DNA from: Microcystis aeruginosa NIES-4325
GTDB lineage: Bacteria; Cyanobacteriota; Cyanobacteriia; Cyanobacteriales; Microcystaceae
Assembly (NCBI RefSeq): GCF_008974145.1
Contig: NZ_BJKP01000011.1
Span: forward strand, 56,275-120,274
Length of the DNA: 64,000 nucleotides
Direction of reading: 5' to 3'
The notes beneath the pieces are model-generated. The model ran no database searches and had not been told where the DNA came from. It worked only from the letters and a program-made list of their open reading frames with translations. Every line of letters begins with the position of its first letter. Position 1 is the first letter of the stretch. This document shows positions 36,392-45,562 of this stretch, piece after piece. A program made the position numbers and the translations under genes.

Positions 36392-37165
36392 ATGAAATAT
36401 TGGCAGGAAATTTTAGCGATCGCTCAACGAATTTTAGTGGAATTAATCCGGCGCGGGCGTAGCTTAATCCTCTGGGGCATTTTCCCGATCCTTGTCCTGC
36501 TCTTAAATGGCTATATTATGGCAGAAAAAGGCAAAATTGAGATTGCCGAGGCAATGGCTCTGGCTACTCCTCCCACTCTCGTCGGGGCGGCACTTTTCTT
36601 TAGTTGTTTGGGGGGAACCGTGGCGACGGTAGTGGCAGAAAGGGAACAACAAACGATTAAACGGTTATTTTTATCGCCTTTAAGTGGTGTTTCCTATTTT
36701 ATCGGCATTTTTCTCGCCCATTGTGTGATCGCCGCCTGTCAGACAATTTTAGTTTATTCTATTGCTAAACAGTATGGAGCCACTTTTAAAGGCTCAATTC
36801 CTCTAGAATTATTAATTATTTTCCTTAGTATCACCGCCTATGTGGGTTTAGGGTTTATCCTCGGTACTCAACTGGCGAAAAGAACAGAAGATGTTAATGC
36901 TTTGGTGGGAACTTTTGGGGTTCCTTTATTAATTTTAGGCGGCGTTTTTCTACCGACTGCTTTATTCCCCGACAATATTCTATCTCTAGCTAAATATAAC
37001 CCGATCTACCACATGAATGAAGCCTTAATTGCTGTTTGGGCAAAGGGCGAAAATCTGCAAGATATTAGCTCTCATTTTCGCTTTCTCTGTCTTTTTGCTT
37101 TAGCTATGGTAGCAGGTGGTTGGCTTACCTATGGACAAATGTTAAACCTTGAACGCCGACTGTAA
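36392..37165 (+). CDS. ABC-2 type transporter permease
   Basis: 257 aa with six predicted membrane helices (the first about 21-43, IPVLLLN-like stretch after SLILWGIFP). The central FLSPLSGVSYFIGIFLAH and LGGVFLPTALFP segments match the ABC-2/NodJ/DrrB exporters. The ATPase gene lies 124 bases downstream on the same strand, separated by a short repeat-rich spacer. The exported substrate cannot be read from sequence. Confidence 0.88.
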   Translation: MKYWQEILAIAQRILVELIRRGRSLILWGIFPILVLLLNGYIMAEKGKIEIAEAMALATPPTLVGAALFFSCLGGTVATVVAEREQQTIKRLFLSPLSGVSYFIGIFLAHCVIAACQTILVYSIAKQYGATFKGSIPLELLIIFLSITAYVGLGFILGTQLAKRTEDVNALVGTFGVPLLILGGVFLPTALFPDNILSLAKYNPIYHMNEALIAVWAKGENLQDISSHFRFLCLFALAMVAGGWLTYGQMLNLERRL

Positions 37166-37289
37166 ATCAGTGATCAGTTATCAGTTAAAAAAGGCAAGAG
37201 TATTTATGAATTTGTCTTCCCATATCTTCCACTCCCTAATCCTGTATCCTGCCTCCTGACTTCTGACTATCATTGTTACTTTATTAAAA

Positions 37290-38183
37290 ATGCTGACTAT
37301 TAATAATGTCAAAAAAAATTACGGAAGACGCTTAGTATTAGATCAATTAAACTTTCATATTGAAGCGGGGGAAATTTACGGTTTACTCGGTCCCAATGGT
37401 GCAGGAAAAACCACCACGATTAATTTAATTTGTAATTTATTAAAACCCTCATCGGGAGAAATTACCTTTAATTATTTACCAATTTCCAGAGTTACTAAAG
37501 AATTAATTGGGGTTGCCCCGCAAGAAAATTTATTGTACAAATCCCTTACTTGCGAGGAAAATCTCAACTTTTTTGCTCAGATTTATGGACTCGATCGCTT
37601 CCAGCGTCGTCATCGGATTAAAGCCAGTTTATCGGCAGTAAATTTGCTTGATCGCGCCCGTAGTCCTGTGGAAACTTTAAGCGGTGGAATGCAGCGCCGG
37701 ATGAATATTGCCGTGGCTATTGTTCATCAGCCAAAATTATTAATTCTCGATGAACCAACTACTGGTTTAGACATCGAATCTCGCTATGAAATTTGGGATT
37801 TAATCGGAGAATTACGGCGCCAGGGAATGACAATTTTATTAACTACCCATCTCCTCGATGAAGCACAGCGTCTCTGTCAACGTATCGGAATTTTAAAACA
37901 AGGTCGTATTATTGCCGAAGGTAATTTAAATCAGCTGCGTCAGCACATTCCTGCGAAAGAAATTATTATCATAGATACCCAGGATCAAGAAGCGGCAATA
38001 AATCGGGGTAAACAATTAGGATTTACTCCCAAATTTTATGGTAAAGATTTAGCTTTTTGGTTAGATGAACATCTAGAATTAAGCGAGATTATTCGGGCAT
38101 TCGACGGCATTAATATTGATTCTCTCGCCCGTCAGACCGTACAGTTAGAACATATTTATATGGAAATTATGAATCAATTTTAA
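37290..38183 (+). CDS. ABC transporter ATP-binding protein (DrrA/NodI/CcmA type)
   Basis: 297 aa. Walker A GPNGAGKTTT, Q-loop near APQENL, signature LSGGMQRRMNIAVA, Walker B KLLILDEPTTGLD and switch His in TTHLLDEAQRL are all intact. A C-terminal extension (about 215-297) is typical of the exporter ATPases that pair with ABC-2 permeases, here the gene just upstream. Energises export of an unknown compound. Confidence 0.94.
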   Translation: MLTINNVKKNYGRRLVLDQLNFHIEAGEIYGLLGPNGAGKTTTINLICNLLKPSSGEITFNYLPISRVTKELIGVAPQENLLYKSLTCEENLNFFAQIYGLDRFQRRHRIKASLSAVNLLDRARSPVETLSGGMQRRMNIAVAIVHQPKLLILDEPTTGLDIESRYEIWDLIGELRRQGMTILLTTHLLDEAQRLCQRIGILKQGRIIAEGNLNQLRQHIPAKEIIIIDTQDQEAAINRGKQLGFTPKFYGKDLAFWLDEHLELSEIIRAFDGINIDSLARQTVQLEHIYMEIMNQF

Positions 38184-38321
38184 ACCAGTTTTTGACAATT
38201 AAGGTTGATGATCAGCATTTTTGCGGTAATTTACCTCAATTAAGCTAGATCGCCGTTTTTTGCCGTCATGATCATCTATAATTTTTAGATAGGTTCTATC
38301 TGTTAATTGGAGACAAAATCA

Positions 38322-38801
38322 ATGATAAAATTAACCTCTATCACTGGGTTATTGAGTCTATCGGCGGTATTATTAAGCTCACATCTACCGGCAGCATCGC
38401 AAAATTGTCGGCCACTTTCTTTATTAGGGGGTGAAGGTAGTGAAGTTACCAAAACTGTCTCACAACCCACTGTTCCAGGTCCTTTCGGTGTCACGATAAC
38501 TCGTAATAATTGGAATACCGATTGGGCAGTTCCAGGGGCTAGAAGTTTTCAGAGGTTTATCGTTACGATTTCTGTCCCGCGGGCTGCTTCCTTTGATCTC
38601 CGGCTGTTTCTCAAGTATAGCGATCAAACTAACGAGGAATTTTTTAATACTAATGGAGTACGAATCGAACCCGATAAACCCTTAACAATTACTGCCACAG
38701 TACGGGCAAATGATCAACCTTTTTTAGTCAATCTTTTTGTCAATGGTATTCAGCACATTGGTAATACCTACACTGCTTCTGTCGTCGGTTGTGAACGATA
38801 A
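38322..38801 (+). CDS. Hypothetical exported protein
   Basis: 159 aa from the ATG at 38322, which has GGAGA 8 bases upstream. Signal peptide (SITGLLSLSAVLLSSHLPAA, cut near ASQ). The mature part has two cysteines (NCRPL and VVGCER) that could form a disulphide, and a predicted beta-sandwich (FQRFIVTISVPRAASFDLRL). No family was recognised. It stands alone after the ABC exporter pair. Confidence 0.7.
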   Translation: MIKLTSITGLLSLSAVLLSSHLPAASQNCRPLSLLGGEGSEVTKTVSQPTVPGPFGVTITRNNWNTDWAVPGARSFQRFIVTISVPRAASFDLRLFLKYSDQTNEEFFNTNGVRIEPDKPLTITATVRANDQPFLVNLFVNGIQHIGNTYTASVVGCER

Positions 38802-38916
38802 AATGTATAGGGTGTGCTGAAAAAGTTTTTTCTGGGGACAGGGTGTGGGGTTGTAAGTTAAGAGATGCTACCTATAAGTAACAAACTTGATTTTTAACCC
38901 ATCCCACTTTATCTGT

Positions 38917-39384
38917 CTAGACATCCCGAGGATTGAGATTGACCATTTCCCAAGTCACATAGGTACCGATCGGACTCCAGATCAGGTAGGGTAGAAGTAG
39001 GGCTCCTGCCCAAGAAGAAACAGGGAAAACCAATAGTGCCAGAAGACAACCCAAGAAAAAACCCGTACCTCCGATAATCGTTCCCGCTTTGAGACTGCGT
39101 AGTTTACAGGTGACAGGAGTATAGGCAGTAATAGTTAATTCCACCAACAGATAAAAAGCCATCAAAAACCACTTATTAGCCGGTTGAGCTTCCCAGACTA
39201 AATAAGCAGAAATTGCCCCACAAATATAGATAATTGTCCAGATAAGAGGGATTAATCTTTCAAAGGTTAACCAATCGGGACGACGCAGGCGCGCAAACCA
39301 ACGGACATCGCGAGAATTGAGTAATCCCCCGGCTAACGCCACCAAAAATCCCACGACACCGATAAGCAACCAAGAGGGAATCAT
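38917..39384 (-). CDS. TspO/MBR family protein
   Basis: 155 aa, five transmembrane helices, Trp-rich (DWLTFERLIPLIWTIIYIC, then YLVWEAQPANKW and YLIWSPIGTYVTWEMVNLN). TspO proteins bind porphyrins and modulate tetrapyrrole or stress responses in bacteria. The helix pattern fits; the tryptophan-rich motif is somewhat degenerate compared with proteobacterial TspO. The SUI1 gene lies just upstream on the same strand (9 bases apart), so the two are likely co-transcribed. Confidence 0.87.
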   Translation of the reverse strand: MIPSWLLIGVVGFLVALAGGLLNSRDVRWFARLRRPDWLTFERLIPLIWTIIYICGAISAYLVWEAQPANKWFLMAFYLLVELTITAYTPVTCKLRSLKAGTIIGGTGFFLGCLLALLVFPVSSWAGALLLPYLIWSPIGTYVTWEMVNLNPRDV

Positions 39385-39393
39385 GATTTTAAG

Positions 39394-39735
39394 TTATCCT
39401 CCGCTAATTTTGGCTTTGTAACCCGATTCAATGAGAATTTGTCGAATTTTTTGGCGATGATCTCCTTGTATCTCAATGGTATTTTCTTTAACTGTACCAC
39501 CCGTTCCGCAAGCGCTTTTTAACTGTTTTAATAATTTAGTCAGAGTTTCGGTTTGACATTGAAAACCTGTAACTATGGTAACGGTTTTTCCTGCCCGACC
39601 AGAGCGGGAGGTTTGTACTCGTAAATTCTGCTGATTCGGGGGTAATTCAGGAATGGAACGTTCAAAAGCTTGAGAATTACTTTTATCTCCCCATTCCTGG
39701 TAGGCAATCCGGTTTTTTTCCTTAGATTTACTCAT
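39394..39735 (-). CDS. SUI1/eIF1-like translation initiation factor (YciH type)
   Basis: 113 aa from the ATG at 39735; the longer upstream start (at 39777) adds a non-conserved leader. C-terminal SUI1 fold: GKTVTIVTGFQCQTETLTKL, LKSACGTGGTVKENTIEIQG, then QILIESGYKAKISGG. YciH-type factors can improve start-site fidelity in bacteria. An N-terminal Gln/Ser-rich extension of about 40 residues is typical of cyanobacterial members. Confidence 0.93.
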   Translation of the reverse strand: MSKSKEKNRIAYQEWGDKSNSQAFERSIPELPPNQQNLRVQTSRSGRAGKTVTIVTGFQCQTETLTKLLKQLKSACGTGGTVKENTIEIQGDHRQKIRQILIESGYKAKISGG

Positions 39736-39794
39736 AAGTAGTTGGACAAAATTAAATTTACATTCCAGCCCTGTCAAGGTGGTTTGACCTCAAC

Positions 39795-39904
39795 TATAGC
39801 GTTTTTCAGTCTGCTGAGGTACAAAAGTTATGGGTTTTAGGCAAAAGGCAAAAGGCAAAAGGGAAGAAAAATAGGTGTACCTCACTAGCTTAGGAAACGC
39901 TATA
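39795..39904. mobile_element. MITE-like element R6, copy A
   Basis: 110 bp with perfect 10-bp inverted ends TATAGCGTTT/AAACGCTATA. Near each end lies GAGGTAC/GTACCTC. The middle has tandem AGGCAAA units. A second copy is at 57297, and a third end appears at 63874. Confidence 0.75.
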
Positions 39905-39960
39905 TAACAGTTATCTTCCTGGTCAGGTAGGAAGTCTCTGGTTTTAGGACAAGTTTACCA

Positions 39961-40222
39961 GGTGTTTACCGACAGTGTGCTGTTACTTATACAGACTTTT
40001 GGAAATCCTATAAGACAGTAATTCCGAGTAAACGTCATCGAGCAGTAGGAAAAGAAACTGGTCAAACTAAGTCCTATTGCAAAACTTAATAATACCTTTC
40101 GACAAAGGATTTATCGGTTGGTGAGACAGAGTCTATCTTTCTCTAAAAAAATGGAGAATCACGTTGGGGAGTCCTTGGGCATTTTATCCATGACTACAAT
40201 GCACAACAAAGCAAAGGATTAA
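39961..40222 (+). pseudogene. IS1-family transposase remnant (C-terminal part)
   Basis: Reading across frames gives VYRQCAVTYTDFWKSYKTVI, HRAVGKETGQT, NNTFRQRIYRLVRQSLSFSK, MENHVG and FIHDYNAQQSKGL, the C-terminal catalytic region of IS1-type transposases. A small deletion near 40067 and a frame change near 40170 break it; the N-terminal half and the inverted repeats are gone. It fills the spacer before the Rieske gene. Confidence 0.7.
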
Positions 40223-40276
40223 GCCCCCATCACTACTACCAAATCACCACCCAAGAAGTTAATTTTGTCCTATTAC

Positions 40277-40627
40277 TTATGCGTCTATCCAGATGCTGCC
40301 GTCTTCGATACGAAGGGGATAAACGGGTAAAGCTTGGGGTTGAGAAACTGCCGCCATCGCTTTGTTAACCACAGGGGGCCAGGTAATCCAGTCTTTGACA
40401 GCACCACTACATAGATCAAAAGAACTACGATGCCAGGGACAAACGATCGCACCATCGTCGCTAATTTTGCCTTTCGTCATTGATAATTTTAAATGAGGAC
40501 AACGGTTGCCGACGGCATGGAATTGACCGTTATTGTTAATCAAGAGAATGGAACTGTCCCCCACTTTTACCACTTGACGGGCGCCAGGGGCAAGGGAATC
40601 TACAGATAATACTTTTGTCCAACTCAT
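40277..40627 (-). CDS. Rieske-type [2Fe-2S] protein
   Basis: 116 aa. The two cluster-binding motifs are intact: CPHLKLS (C-X-H) and CPWHRSSFDL (C-X2-H). No signal peptide or membrane anchor, so it resembles soluble ferredoxin components such as NirD-like or dioxygenase ferredoxins. It overlaps no other gene; a DUF1997 gene ends 8 bases before its start, suggesting a two-gene unit. Confidence 0.93.
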   Translation of the reverse strand: MSWTKVLSVDSLAPGARQVVKVGDSSILLINNNGQFHAVGNRCPHLKLSMTKGKISDDGAIVCPWHRSSFDLCSGAVKDWITWPPVVNKAMAAVSQPQALPVYPLRIEDGSIWIDA

Positions 40628-40635
40628 ATTTTTAT

Positions 40636-41217
40636 TTAACCAAGGGAGAGATCGAGAATCGTTTCGGGGTAATTTTGGGCAATAATATCCTGTTTAGCCC
40701 ATTGTTGGTAATCTTGCAACAATTGAGTCATTAAACGCTGTTTAATCCGCAATAAAACCCCTTTTAAGAGGCTATTGCCAGTGATTTCTAACAACGGACG
40801 CGGGGTTAACCATAATGGCGGTGGCAGGGCGACTTTCACCTCAAGATTGGCTTTCCCCGCTAGATAGGTTTGATTATTTTTCTGGACAGGAGCGAGTTTG
40901 CCTTTAACATCGAGGCTAAAGCGATCATTAATATAATCAATACCTTTGATCTGACAGTCTTCTGACTGCAAAAATATCGTCCCCCCAGAGGTGGCCCAGA
41001 CATTGAGAATGACCGTGGGCTGAAAATAGTACAGATCTAAGAAGTTGAGGGGACGCATTTTCAGGCAAAACCGATTCTCAGACAAGTGTTCTGTTAAGCT
41101 AGTCTCAACAATGGACTGTACTAATCTTTGCGGTTGGCGTAGATAATGCTGAATTGGGATAGTTTGTTCAGCAACAACAATTTCTAGGGATTCGGCAGCG
41201 GTAAAAGTTACTTCCAT
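40636..41217 (-). CDS. DUF1997 family protein
   Basis: 193 aa. Cyanobacterial/plant family recognised from PIQHYLRQPQRLVQSIVETS, LKMRPLNFLDLYYFQPTVIL and VALPPPLWLTPRPLLEITGN. Plausibly a START-like lipid-binding fold; function unknown. It lies directly before the Rieske gene on the same strand. The preceding spacer 41218-41673 holds no gene I can support, only a CAGTAATCAGT-type repeat. Confidence 0.85.
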   Translation of the reverse strand: MEVTFTAAESLEIVVAEQTIPIQHYLRQPQRLVQSIVETSLTEHLSENRFCLKMRPLNFLDLYYFQPTVILNVWATSGGTIFLQSEDCQIKGIDYINDRFSLDVKGKLAPVQKNNQTYLAGKANLEVKVALPPPLWLTPRPLLEITGNSLLKGVLLRIKQRLMTQLLQDYQQWAKQDIIAQNYPETILDLSLG

Positions 41218-41650
41218 AGGTTGGCTATCTTAAATTTGTCTCCCTTCTTAATTTTACTTTACAAAACTTATGCTTTTCAGCAGTAGAGATGTAGAAATTT
41301 TATCCCTAAGAGGGGACACAAACAGGATTTTTGCCGAAAGTTAGGCTTTATTCAGTAATCAGTAATCAGTGGGGAGTGGTATTTAACAATACTTGTGCCA
41401 TTTTCTCCAGAACTAGGCTCACATCTGGGCAAATTAGCACACTATTGTTCAGACGTTCTTAACTGTCACAGTAGAGGATCAGCGTACAGCGTACAATAGT
41501 TGGCCGATTTTTGTTTCTTTCTGCTTTAGCTAGTGACTTTTGAAGTTGCTATTGGAAGGCTCTCCTCTCCCCGCATTTCCACACAGAGTAATAATCTTCT
41601 GGTTGCCGTTTGCCAAGCTCAGAACTAGGATAGGAGGGAACGAGGCATTA

Positions 41651-41677
41651 ATGCAGCAAGAGAGGCTTATACTGTGA
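41651..41677 (+). CDS. Possible 8-codon leader peptide overlapping the pgeF start
   Basis: ATG at 41651 is preceded by AGGAGGG (41632-41638) and encodes MQQERLIL before TGA. The TGA overlaps the pgeF GTG as GTGA, a classic arrangement for coupled translation. Its reality depends on whether the strong ribosome-binding site serves this ATG. Confidence 0.35.
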   Translation: MQQERLIL

Positions 41678-42468
41678 CCAATGTAGCGATCGATGTCCGA
41701 TTAACCGAGACTTCTCTGTGGCAATGGCAAACATGGCAAGGATTGCCCTATCTTACCTGTAATCTTCTAGGGGATTGGTCTCACGGCTTTTTTACCCGTC
41801 ATTATTACCCCCAAACCCCGGAAGCTTTTACAGAGGCTTTAGGTGCAAATGTACCAGTTTATCGGGTCAAACAGGTACATGGCGATCGCTTATTAAATCC
41901 CCAAGGGATTACTAACCCGGAAATTGTCGAAGCGGATGGAATTATCACCGATGCTTCCGGTCAAGGGATTTGGGTGGCCAGTGCTGATTGTACGCCTGTA
42001 CTAATAGGCGATCACTCTACTGGTGTTGGGGTGGCAATTCATTCTGGATGGAGAGGGACAGCTAAGGGGATAGTTGCCAAAGCAGTTAAGCAGTTATTAA
42101 ACTCCGGTAGTTGTTTAGATAACTTAGTGCTGGCCCTGGGGCCGGCAATTGCTGGGGAAGTGTATCAAGTAGAGACAGAAGTTGCCGCAGAAGTGGGTTT
42201 AAGTTTATTTCCCCAAGAAACCAATCCCGACCAAATTCTGGCGAATTTATTTAACCTGTCCCCCTCCCCCTTATTTGCTGACGAGGAAAAAGGAAAAGTA
42301 CGCTTAGACGTGCGACGGGTGATTTATCATCAACTACAACAGTTAGGAATTAGGGATGAACAAATTGCGATCGCTCCTTTTTGTACCTATCAACAAGAGG
42401 ATCATTTTTTCTCCTATCGTCGGGAAAAAGCCAAAAAAATCCAATGGTCTGGCATAGTTAGTCGTTAA
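41674..42468 (+). CDS. pgeF: Peptidoglycan editing factor / YfiH family polyphenol oxidase
   Basis: 264 aa. YfiH/PgeF (formerly DUF152) enzyme; conserved blocks include GFFTRHYYPQTPEAF, VKQVHGDRLL, ADGIITD and the metal-binding IHSGWRGTAKGIV. Family members remove wrongly incorporated L-Ser from peptidoglycan stem peptides and can also act as purine phosphorylases or laccases. Start is GTG with GAGAGG upstream. Followed by fmt on the same strand. Confidence 0.93.
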   Translation: MTNVAIDVRLTETSLWQWQTWQGLPYLTCNLLGDWSHGFFTRHYYPQTPEAFTEALGANVPVYRVKQVHGDRLLNPQGITNPEIVEADGIITDASGQGIWVASADCTPVLIGDHSTGVGVAIHSGWRGTAKGIVAKAVKQLLNSGSCLDNLVLALGPAIAGEVYQVETEVAAEVGLSLFPQETNPDQILANLFNLSPSPLFADEEKGKVRLDVRRVIYHQLQQLGIRDEQIAIAPFCTYQQEDHFFSYRREKAKKIQWSGIVSR

Positions 42469-42510
42469 TAACTGGGTGGACATTTTCACTCAAGAATTCG
42501 CCCTTTCTTT

Positions 42511-42570
42511 TCACTGATAACTGATAACTGATAACTGATAACTGATTACTGCACACTGATAACTGAAAAA
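42511..42570. repeat. ACTGATA tandem heptamer repeats before fmt
   Basis: At least four tandem ACTGATA units and partial ones, part of the dispersed CAGTTATCAGT family. They fill most of the pgeF-fmt spacer. Confidence 0.8.
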
Positions 42571-42584
42571 TACCCCCTTCTCCC

Positions 42585-43562
42585 ATGCGTATTGTTTTTT
42601 TCGGAACCCCGACTTTTGCCGTTCCCACCCTCAAAAAATTATTAGCCAATCCTGATATAGAAGTAATTGCCGTCGTTACCCAACCGGACAAGCGCCGGGG
42701 AAGGGGTAATCAATTAATCCCCTCACCGGTGAAACAAATAGCTATAGAACAGCAAATACCGGTTTGGCAGCCCAAAAGTGTGAAAAAAAACGCTAAAACC
42801 TTAGATTTTCTCAGACAATCGCGGGCGGATGCCTTTGTGGTGGTTGCCTACGGACAAATTCTCTCCCCAGAAATTCTAGAGATGCCGAGATTAGGCTGTA
42901 TTAACGTTCATGGCTCAATTTTACCGAAATATCGGGGAGCAGCCCCCGTGCAGTGGTGCATCGCTAGGGGAGAAAAAGAAACCGGCATTACCACCATGTT
43001 AATGGATGCGGGCATGGACACCGGACCGATGCTACTGAAAGCCTACAGCCCGATCGCTCTTTTTGACAATGCCGAACAGGTGGGAGCAACCCTAGGACAA
43101 ATGGGGGCGGATTTGCTCCTAGAAACCCTCTCTAAGCTCGATCGAGCAGAAATTACCCCAATTCCTCAAAATAACGACGATGCCACCTATGCCCCTTTAA
43201 TTCAAAAATCTGACTATCTAATCCACTGGCAAGATTCGGGCCGGACAATTCACGATCGAGTCCGGGGTTTTTATCCTAATGCGCTGACCACTTTCCGGGG
43301 ACAACCCCTAAAAGTGATGGCCACTATTCCCCTAGACGATCCTAGTCAACTGCCTGGAGAACTACAGACAAAAGACCTTTCTCCTTTAAGCGGAGAAGTG
43401 GGATCGATCGTGGCTCTCTGGAAAAATTTCGGGCCGGTGGTGCAGACGGGAGCGGGTTTACTATTATTAAAAGAAGTGCAATTATCGGGAAAACCACCGC
43501 GTTCTGGTGCGGATTTAGTCAATGGTTCCCGTTTAACTGTCGGTGAGATTTTCGGTCAATAG
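42585..43562 (+). CDS. fmt: Methionyl-tRNA formyltransferase
   Basis: 325 aa. Formylates initiator Met-tRNA using 10-formyl-THF. Motifs: [27 protein letters not shown], the catalytic [19 protein letters not shown] and [17 protein letters not shown]. The C-terminal tRNA-binding domain is complete (ending LTVGEIFGQ). ATG start; the upstream spacer is repeat-rich. Confidence 0.97.
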   Translation: MRIVFFGTPTFAVPTLKKLLANPDIEVIAVVTQPDKRRGRGNQLIPSPVKQIAIEQQIPVWQPKSVKKNAKTLDFLRQSRADAFVVVAYGQILSPEILEMPRLGCINVHGSILPKYRGAAPVQWCIARGEKETGITTMLMDAGMDTGPMLLKAYSPIALFDNAEQVGATLGQMGADLLLETLSKLDRAEITPIPQNNDDATYAPLIQKSDYLIHWQDSGRTIHDRVRGFYPNALTTFRGQPLKVMATIPLDDPSQLPGELQTKDLSPLSGEVGSIVALWKNFGPVVQTGAGLLLLKEVQLSGKPPRSGADLVNGSRLTVGEIFGQ

Positions 43563-43591
43563 TTTTCGGTGGATGGCTTTCCTTTGCTCCT

Positions 43592-43972
43592 CTATGCTTC
43601 ACCGGCGAAGATTTTTTTCAACTTGCGAAAGCGATCGGAATAACTTCTTAATACTTCGATCGCAAACATGGGAGTTTCCTGCACGGCAAATAAAAACTGC
43701 GGTTGATTGAGATAGGCTAATTTACAATCAGTTTTGGCGATAGCTGTGGATTCTCGCAGTTTATCTGGGTGCAGGAGCGCTCCTGCTCCGAATACATCCC
43801 CTTTTTCTAGAGTTTCTATCAATTGTTCCTTGATATACATCTCCACTTCTCCGCTAAGAATACCGTACATTAACTCCCCTTCCGTGCCATCGGCAAAAAT
43901 AACTTCACCAGCTGGAAAAGTGCGATCGGGATGATTTTCGAGAATTTTAATCGTATCTACGGGACTTAACAT
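43592..43972 (-). CDS. Cyclic nucleotide-binding domain protein
   Basis: 126 aa, a single cNMP-binding beta-roll: VIFADGTEGELMYGILSGEV, YIKEQLIETLEKGDVFG and the phosphate-binding GAGALLHPDKLRESTAIA. No DNA-binding or catalytic domain follows. The canonical Arg of the cassette appears as LRES. Likely a small sensor or adaptor; binding of cAMP/cGMP is only predicted. Convergent with fmt. Confidence 0.88.
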   Translation of the reverse strand: MLSPVDTIKILENHPDRTFPAGEVIFADGTEGELMYGILSGEVEMYIKEQLIETLEKGDVFGAGALLHPDKLRESTAIAKTDCKLAYLNQPQFLFAVQETPMFAIEVLRSYSDRFRKLKKIFAGEA

Positions 43973-44318
43973 GATTTAACAAGAATTTTTCGGGTTATCT
44001 CTCCCATTTTCCAATACATTGAACTCCTCGATCATCGTTTTTGTATGTGAGAATACCTGAAACTTCTCTACCTGACAAAGATAATGCTTTGTTTAATGCT
44101 TGTCGGGGAGAGAGAATTTCCGTCTTCATACCTTTATCCTCTTCCTACCCAACCCGTTTTTTGAGTCTATTTTTTTCTCTCTTATCTTCCTTGAAAAACC
44201 CTATATATATGGGCGCACGGATTCCCATCATACATAAACTATAAAGCAAGTCTCGCCATTTGTCAAGGGTTTTCTGAAAATCTCCCCCTCTCCCCACTTC
44301 CTTGAGAAAATACCTAGT

Positions 44319-45125
44319 TTAAAACTGTTTGATCGCTGCTTGAGTAATTTCTGCGATCGCTGCTAAACTGGGACTAACTTGGCCGTTATCGGTGGATAAC
44401 CAGAGAAGATACTCGACGTTACCCGCAGGTCCGGTAATGGGAGACCAAGTTAAACCCCGATAGAACCATCCTAAGACTTCGGCGGCCTGTAAAACCTGAA
44501 AAATTGCCGATGCTTGGTCTTGATGGTCGCGAACTACCCCTTTTTTGCCGACTTTTTCCCGTCCCACCTCGAATTGGGGTTTGACCAATAAAATCGCCTC
44601 TCGCGGTGGATTTAATAGCGTCCACAGGGTCGGCAAAACTTTGGTCAGAGAAATAAAAGACAGATCCATGACCGCTAAATCGGCGGGTTTTTCCTGTCCA
44701 TATAACTTTTCTGGGTTTAAATAGCGAAAATTAGTTCTTTCTAGTAAAATAACTCGTTTATCCTGCCGTAAACTCCAGGCTACTTGTCCATAACCCACAT
44801 CGACCCCATAAACCCGTTTTGCCCCTTTTTGCAAGAGACAATCGGTAAATCCCCCCGTGGAAATGCCTCCATCTAAACAAATGCGATCGCTGACATCGAT
44901 GGCAAACAATTCTAAGGCCTTGGCTAATTTTTCGCCCCCCCTTGACAAATAGGGCAGTTTCTGCTTAATCTCGATCGCCGCTTCTGGATCGATTTCTGTG
45001 GCCGGTTTATCGATGATTTGATGATTGACTTTCACTTCTCCAGCGCGAATTAATCGCTGTGCCTGTTGACGGGAATCACAGAGATTTTTGGCTACTAATA
45101 ATAAATCTAATCTTTGTTTCGGCAA
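44319..45125 (-). CDS. tlyA: TlyA family rRNA 2'-O-methyltransferase
   Basis: 268 aa. N-terminal S4 RNA-binding domain (MPKQRLDLLLVAKNLCDSRQ) followed by an FtsJ-like methyltransferase with ICLDGGISTGGFTDCLLQKG and ADLAVMDLSFISLTKVL. TlyA modifies 16S/23S rRNA 2'-hydroxyls; some homologs are also described as haemolysins. Start is TTG with GGGAGG 6 bases upstream, which supports it. The spacer 43973-44318 contains a weak 67-codon ORF at 44041 that I do not accept. Confidence 0.92.
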   Translation of the reverse strand: MPKQRLDLLLVAKNLCDSRQQAQRLIRAGEVKVNHQIIDKPATEIDPEAAIEIKQKLPYLSRGGEKLAKALELFAIDVSDRICLDGGISTGGFTDCLLQKGAKRVYGVDVGYGQVAWSLRQDKRVILLERTNFRYLNPEKLYGQEKPADLAVMDLSFISLTKVLPTLWTLLNPPREAILLVKPQFEVGREKVGKKGVVRDHQDQASAIFQVLQAAEVLGWFYRGLTWSPITGPAGNVEYLLWLSTDNGQVSPSLAAIAEITQAAIKQF

Positions 45126-45264
45126 GGAAGGCCTCCCAATAATCAGCGCCTAATTCTAAAAAATACCTTATTTTTCCCCAAGCAATCCCAGAAGGAAGAT
45201 TATAAGTAAAGATAGGGACAAGCGGAACCCATCAGCTAAATTTTCGCTGCCATCCCGATATTTT

Positions 45265-45486
45265 ATGGATAAAGATACTCGATTCGCCATTTTGGTCATT
45301 GGCATCCCCTTTCTAGGACTAGCTTACTGTGGCTTGATTTTTGCCGTGATGATTTATTGGGGCTGGGGCCGGGAACATCCCGTGACCATGGCCACTTTTT
45401 TTGTCCTTGCTCCTTCTTTGATTTCTGGCTCTATTTGGCTGTTAGCTTCCTATAAAGCCCGTCAAAAGCAGCGTTTGGGTTTATAG
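45265..45486 (+). CDS. Small two-helix membrane protein
   Basis: 73 aa, two predicted transmembrane helices (about 7-31, FAILVIGIPFLGLAYCGLIF, and 44-63, FFVLAPSLISGSIWLLASY) and a basic tail KARQKQRLGL. Not recognised further. Stand-alone gene between tlyA and the next exported protein; compositional features suggest a real gene. Confidence 0.65.
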   Translation: MDKDTRFAILVIGIPFLGLAYCGLIFAVMIYWGWGREHPVTMATFFVLAPSLISGSIWLLASYKARQKQRLGL

Positions 45487-45562
45487 TTGAATGTAGAGGC
45501 CGATGGCATTCGTCCAAAAAGAATCAATAGGATAAAAAATGACCGCTTACATTTAAAAACGT

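Noticed and set aside
42511..42570. Possible CRISPR or iteron array (ACTGATA repeats)
   Set aside because: Tandem heptamers without unique spacers; the same motif is scattered in many gene ends.
44041..44244. 67-codon ORF between the cNMP gene and tlyA
   Set aside because: TTG/GTG-type start without support and no family resemblance; the spacer looks non-coding.
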